A stretch of DNA of 36,187 bases, taken from Candidatus Altimarinota bacterium (GTDB lineage Bacteria > Patescibacteriota > Gracilibacteria > Absconditabacterales > Absconditicoccaceae). The stretch lies in NCBI GenBank assembly GCA_027013285.1, contig JALUXR010000075.1, forward strand, positions 1-36,187, given 5' to 3'. The position numbers and the translations under genes are program-made. The notes below the pieces were generated by a model. The model was not told where the DNA came from and did not search any database. It saw nothing but the letters and a program-made list of their open reading frames with translations. Positions 31,444 through 36,187 of this stretch are shown one piece after another (position 1 is the stretch's first letter; each line of letters starts with the position of its first letter).

Positions 31444-33099
31444 TTATATTTTGAATTTCCTTTTTTTTAGTTCATTGGACATACTTTTTTTAATTAACTG
31501 TAATTTATTTGTATATATATTTAATTTATTTTCTAATTCTTCTATTTGAATATTTAAATTTTTAATCAATTTATTTTGTTGTTCTAAATGTTTTAAATCT
31601 TGTTTTAATGAATTTATTGTATGATTTAATTGAAATATTTCTTTACCATAATTCTTAATTATATTTGTTAATTCTTCAATTTTATTTTCAATTTTTTTCT
31701 TTTTTCATGATATTAATTGCATAATTTTTCAATTTAATTTTCAATTATTTAATTTAAGTAATTCATTTTCTAATTTTTGTTTATTTTGTCTATTTTTTTT
31801 AATTTTATTTCTTTTATTATTTATATTTTCTTCTAGCTTTATAATTTCATTTTTATATTTTCTAATATTTTCTAATTTTTTAGATTCTTCATTTTTTTCA
31901 ATTTCTAATTCTTTTTTAGTATATTTTATTTTTTCTTCAATATTTTTTTTGTGTTTTATGGCTTCAATTAATTTATTTAATATAAATTTATAATCATTAG
32001 TATTTATATTGTTTATGTAATCTTTTGATTTGTTTATTAAGTTTATTTTCAATTCAGGGTATTTAAATCTATAATTTATTTTTCAATCATTTTCAATAAC
32101 TATTTGTCAAGAATAATATGATAAAAATAATTCAATATTTTTTATTATACCATAGTCTTTAAAATTATTTTCTATTGTATTTATTATATTTTCTGTAATT
32201 TTAATAAATATTATTATTGTAATATAGTTTAAATTTATATTTTTAACTATCATACTAATAAATTTATCATTAATTTCTATTCATGTTTGTGATTCTAATT
32301 CTTTTTTAACTATATCTTTTATTTTTTTAATTATATTATTTATTATATTTTCATTAAATTCAAAAAAGTTTATATCTTTGTTTTTAAAATCTAATTGTCT
32401 GGTAGTATATATTATTGTGTTTTTTTCAATTTGTTTAATATTTAACATATTATTTGTAAAGTATTTTGCTAATTCTTCCAAAACTATTTCATAATTATCT
32501 CTAAATAATTTTCATGCAATTCATTTTATGATTTCTATATCTATGTCTTGTTTGATATTATTAATTAAATCTTGTATTACTAAAATATATTCATTGAAAA
32601 TAACTTTAGTATAATCGTTTGATATAAAGTTTTTCAATTTATCTTTTGTATAATTTTGAATGTTTATATTTTGCATTACTTTATATAATATGTTTTTTTG
32701 GTCAAAATCTTTTAAAAATTCATGTAATATAAAATTTATATTTTCCTCATCAAATCAGTTAAATCTTTTATCATTAGAGGATAAAATAATATATATATTT
32801 CATTTTGAAAATAGGATGACATCTTTATTTTTTAGAACAAAATTTTTTTTGATAATATTTTTTATTATATCTTTTGTTTTGTTTGTAATATTCTCTCAGA
32901 AAAAATTAAAAATTTTATTTGTTAAAAAAGAATCTAAAATTAATCTTTTTGTTTTTCAAGTTTGTTTTTCTATTATATGTTCAGAATTTTCTTCTATAAT
33001 ATTTATTATATTTTTTTCAATATTTAAAATATTAGAAATTTCATTTCAATACTTATTTTTTTCTTTTTTTGGTTCTATGGATATATTTTTTGTTTCCAT
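31444..33099 (-). CDS. Long coiled-coil protein of unknown function (551 residues)
   Basis: The N-terminal 330 residues are Ile/Asn/Lys-rich alpha/beta sequence without a motif I know. From about residue 365 to the end nearly everything is heptad-like coiled coil (for example EKIKYTKKELEIEKNEESKK and LNIQIEELENKLNIYTNK), broken by a loop near residue 455. No membrane segment or signal peptide is visible. The ATG directly abuts the TAA of the truncated uvrB (TAA-ATG), implying translational coupling. The sequence is markedly more AT-rich than uvrB or murG on either side, which may mean acquisition or weak constraint. Confidence 0.65.
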
Positions 33100-34539
33100 T
33101 TATTTACGGTCTTTTTTAAAATTTTTTTCTAAAATATTATAGTCTCAACTTTTTGGGTAAATATATGTAATTGGATCTAAAAGTCAAGTTGGTCTAATAA
33201 TTTGTTCTACAATATGGTTATTTGAAACTTCTTTTTCATATTCAGCTGGTGTTGCAGATACAAAAAGAATATGGACTTTTTTCTTTTTTCTTCAAGTTTT
33301 ATCAAGATATTCTATTCAAATCAACGGATTGGCTCCATTTAGCTTTTCATTGCTTTCAAGGTCTTTCTTTATTTTTTCAATGTTTTTAATTCCTAACATA
33401 TACTCAAGTTCTTGCCAAAATAAAGGTCTATGGTCTATAGCAGAGGGTAGTCTAAATCCGTAATTTATTAGATTTATTTTTCTGCTTCTATCTGCAGAAG
33501 GCATAGCTTTAAATTGAGGGATAGTCATGTGAGATTCATCTATGATTAGCAAAAATTCATCTGGGAAATAATCAAAAATACTTTGAGGTGGCTCACCAGG
33601 ATTTCTTTTTTCAAAATATCTTGAATAATTTTCTACTCCTGTTGCAAATCATGTTTCTTTTAACATTTTTAAATCATATTCTACTTTTTGTTGTATTCTT
33701 TGGGCAAAAACTAATTCATTTCTTTTTTTGAAATATTCTATTCTTTCAGCTAATTCTTGCTTGATTTGTGTGATAATTTCATCTATATCATTCATATTTT
33801 GCATAAACTGAGTTGCAGGCCAAATTACAGTTTGTTGGGTTGTTCCTATATTTTCCCAAGTGATAGGATTTTTCTTTTCTATCATAAAAATTGTTTCTTC
33901 ATCAAAATGTATTCTATAAATCATATCTTCTATAGAACTATAAATATCTAACATATTTCACAAAAAATTGAAACATCAAGGTTGTATATCTCATTTCACA
34001 GGATTATATTGTATTTTAAGTAGTTTAGCTTTTAATTTTTTAAAGTCATATTCTTGTCAAACTTCTAATTTTATGCTAGATTCCATAAACAATTCGGCAG
34101 TTCCAAGTCCATAAATAGCGGAAACAGAACTTACTATTACTGTGTCTTTTCTCGATAACAAGCTGGACATAGTCGCAAGACGATACATCTCAATTTCAGA
34201 ATTTACAGCAGAATCTTTTTCAATATAAACATCTCTTTCTGGAATATAACTTTCGGGTTGATAATAATCGAAATACGATACAAAATAATTTACTGCATTT
34301 TCTGGAAAAAATCATTTAAATTCTGTCGTAAGTTGGGCAGCTAAAGTTTTGTTGTGTGACAAAACTAAGGTTGGTAGCTTTAATTTGTTTATAATATTTG
34401 CCATCGTAAAAGTTTTTCAAGTTCAAGTAGCTCATAATAAAACAACTTTATCATTTCATTCTTGAAAATTGTTCAAAATTTGTTCTATAGCTTTTGGTTG
34501 GTCTCAAGCAGGTTGGTAAGGATTGTGAAGTTTAAACAT
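33100..34539 (-). CDS. uvrB: UvrB-like excision repair protein lacking the second helicase lobe
   Basis: UvrB is the damage-verifying helicase of nucleotide excision repair, normally about 660 residues. This product has 479. Present are Walker A GATGTGKT (36-43, all three glycines TGA), the aromatic damage-probing hairpin (YFDYYQPESYIPERDVYIEKD region, about 89-109), the UvrA-interaction domain, DESHMTIPQ (Walker B region) and FVSATPAEYE. Homology runs smoothly to IIRPTGLLDPITYIYP plus about 20 residues, where lobe 2 would begin, then TAA. Helicase motifs IV-VI and the UvrC-binding C-terminus are missing. The truncation lies at a domain border, with another gene starting at the next base, so it is either a split gene or a reduced UvrB. 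Confidence 0.85.
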
Positions 34540-34678
34540 TCTGTGTGTTTATGTTTTTAAATTACTATAAAATAAGATTTTAAGTTAAGATTTCAAGTAA
34601 GGAAAATTGTATTGATTATTGTTTATATAATTTTTATAATCTACAAGTAAATAATATTTAAATTATAAAAATATAAAA

Positions 34679-36187
34679 ATGAAAAAATTATCTTTATATG
34701 TTATATTGGTTTTAGTTTTATGAATTGTGTTTTATTCGTATAGGGCTTATGAAGATGCAAATCACGATATATTTCAAAAAAATAATTTAGCTATTGCGAA
34801 TTTTAAGTCTGTAGAAAATTATTTGGAAAAACATTATAAGTGAAATTATCCTGTTCCAAGTTGAGACCTTATACTTTTGGATAAGACAAAAAAGATGATT
34901 CATCTAACAAATAGAAATACTCCGTTAAATCAGATTAAAAACTTGTCTATAATTCAATGAACTACTTGTCAGATTTTAAAAAATGATAAAAAATTTAATC
35001 AAATAAATTATGATCCTAGATTTTCTATTATAAATAAAAAAACTAAAAAAGTGTTATTTAAAAAATGTTTTACTTATTCTGTTACAAAAGATAGGAAACA
35101 TTTTCAAATTTGATCTTTGACAAAAAATGATTTAGCAATGTTGACTTGAGATTTAACTAAATCTATAACTAAATCTTATGATTCTCCTATTTTAGTAAAA
35201 AATTGATCAGAAGACTTTTTGCCTTACTCAGATACAAAATTAAGTCCTGTAGTAGAAATTAAGAATTTATGAGATTCTAAATTAACTATAAATGTATCTA
35301 ATGACGATATTGATAGAAATATTATTGTTAAAAATGGAGTAAATCAATTATTAACTTGAAATATAAGTTGAAAGTATAATATTTCTATAACTTGAACTGT
35401 ATGAAAGAATACTCAAATAAAATTTGTATCGACAGACGGTAGTATAGTTTATATTAGATGAGATAAAAATACTCATAAAGTTAATTTTGCTTTAAAAAAC
35501 TATTCTGTAAATTGAAATAAATTAAATTATTTTGTAGAAACTTGAAGATTTATAGCAAGTATTGTAAAATTATGACCTGATAAAAATATGTCTGTAAATC
35601 ATAATTGAACTACTTTGGTTATTAGATGAACAAAATTTACTATAGATGCAAATAAAAATACATTTGATACATTTTTGAGTTTATGACATATTGTTCAAAA
35701 AATTTGAAATCAAAGTGTTGATTTGAGTATGCAAAGATGATTTTCTTTGTTAAAAAATAATCACTTAGTGAAAGATATGGAAAAAATTAAACAATTAGCA
35801 TGATTTACAATTTATTCTGATATTTTGAATCAAAATGTTTGAGAACCTAGAATATTTTGAACTTCGAATAATTTAACTTGAATTAATAGAAAAAGAATTC
35901 CAATAATTTCTTATAATGATTGACAAAATTTTTCTGTAATTAAATTAACAAAGCAAAGATTTATAGATAAAATTAATAAAAATTTTGAAAAAAATAAATC
36001 AAAATATTTTAAGGAATGTAATTGAAAAAATGGTTGTGTAAAGCTTATGAAATATAAAGATGCAGTAAATAATATTTGTGAAAATTTAAACTTATGAAAA
36101 TGAATAGATATTACAAAATTGTATTATATACTTAAAAATAATTGATTAAAAAAGTTTAGTAATTGAAAATATTGATATTCTTTTAGT
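34679..36187 (+). CDS. Pseudopilin-like protein with FecR-like segment, C-terminus beyond window
   Basis: At least 503 residues. The N-terminus is MKK plus one hydrophobic helix (about 5-22). It is followed by an amphipathic helix and YPVPSGD, a pattern common in pilin-like proteins of Patescibacteria, and by TYSVTKDRKHFQIGSL, also typical of them. No classical prepilin Glu5 cleavage site is evident. About residues 286-345 resemble a FecR domain (VETGRFIASI ... TTLVIRGTKFTIDANK ... LSLGHIVQ). The rest has Cys pairs (CNGKNGC) and no known motif. It is probably an extracytoplasmic surface protein linked to the pilus machine implied by the GspF-like gene. Confidence 0.55.

Noticed and set aside
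32660..33142. 160-codon plus-strand frame rich in Phe and Ile
   Set aside because: It is the shadow of the lysine-rich coiled-coil gene; Phe/Ile-rich composition is what antisense of Lys/Asn codons gives.
1..36187. Pseudogene-rich degraded region, or UGA as tryptophan (code 4)
   Set aside because: The in-frame TGAs lie on invariant glycines of many families, and TGG is used where tryptophan is conserved.

Overview
The window looks like a chromosomal segment of a very AT-rich Patescibacteria (CPR) member of the Absconditabacteria (SR1) / Gracilibacteria group, which read UGA as glycine (genetic code 25). The sequence shows this directly. Nearly every conserved gene is interrupted by in-frame TGA codons, and these fall on invariant glycines: all three P-loop glycines of UvrB, the GTP-loop glycines of FtsZ, the Walker A loop of FtsK and the glycine loop of MurG. 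TGG is still used for tryptophan, and the only stops I see are TAA and TAG. Read this way, the window is densely packed with about 30 genes, several of them in operons. Almost none has a recognisable Shine-Dalgarno sequence.

Layout. 1-772 (-) is miaA, running off the left edge. 884-2098 (+) is murA. 11854-2095 (-) is a run of six genes: class A penicillin-binding protein, von Willebrand A membrane protein, CorC/HlyC-like membrane protein, FtsK, a GspF/PilC pilus-platform protein and a PriA-like half protein. 11989-17480 (+) carries dprA, a LysM lytic transglycosylase, a secreted-type unknown, a 26-residue hydrophobic peptide with its own signals, a PHP-only DnaE-like protein and a 54-residue membrane protein; relA/spoT follows to 19688. 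A tRNA-Thr(GGT), atpC, ftsZ and ftsA lie on the minus strand (19695-22616). A 944-residue protein of unknown family follows (+), then rlmE, a GT4 glycosyltransferase, HU and a small unknown (all -), and an AbiEi-like regulator (+). 34539-29738 (-) is uvrB' - coiled-coil protein - small unknown - murG. A pseudopilin-like protein with a FecR-like segment runs off the right edge (+).

Function. Much of the content concerns the cell envelope and division: murA, murG and PBP1 make peptidoglycan, the LysM enzyme cuts it, FtsA/FtsZ/FtsK divide the cell, and GspF plus the pseudopilin-like protein belong to a type IV pilus or secretion machine. The rest serves DNA uptake and repair (DprA, UvrB', PriA'), the stringent response (RSH) and RNA modification (MiaA, RlmE).

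Most unusual features. Three replication or repair proteins are present only as domain-sized pieces: UvrB without its second helicase lobe, PriA without its N-terminal half and motif VI, and DnaE as an apparently metal-dead PHP domain. The 26-residue peptide has the only strong ribosome-binding site I find, and a pyrimidine tract upstream can pair with that site over 11 of 12 positions. Two very AT-rich unknown genes sit between the truncated uvrB and murG. The 477-base gap at 26339-26815 is full of palindromes.
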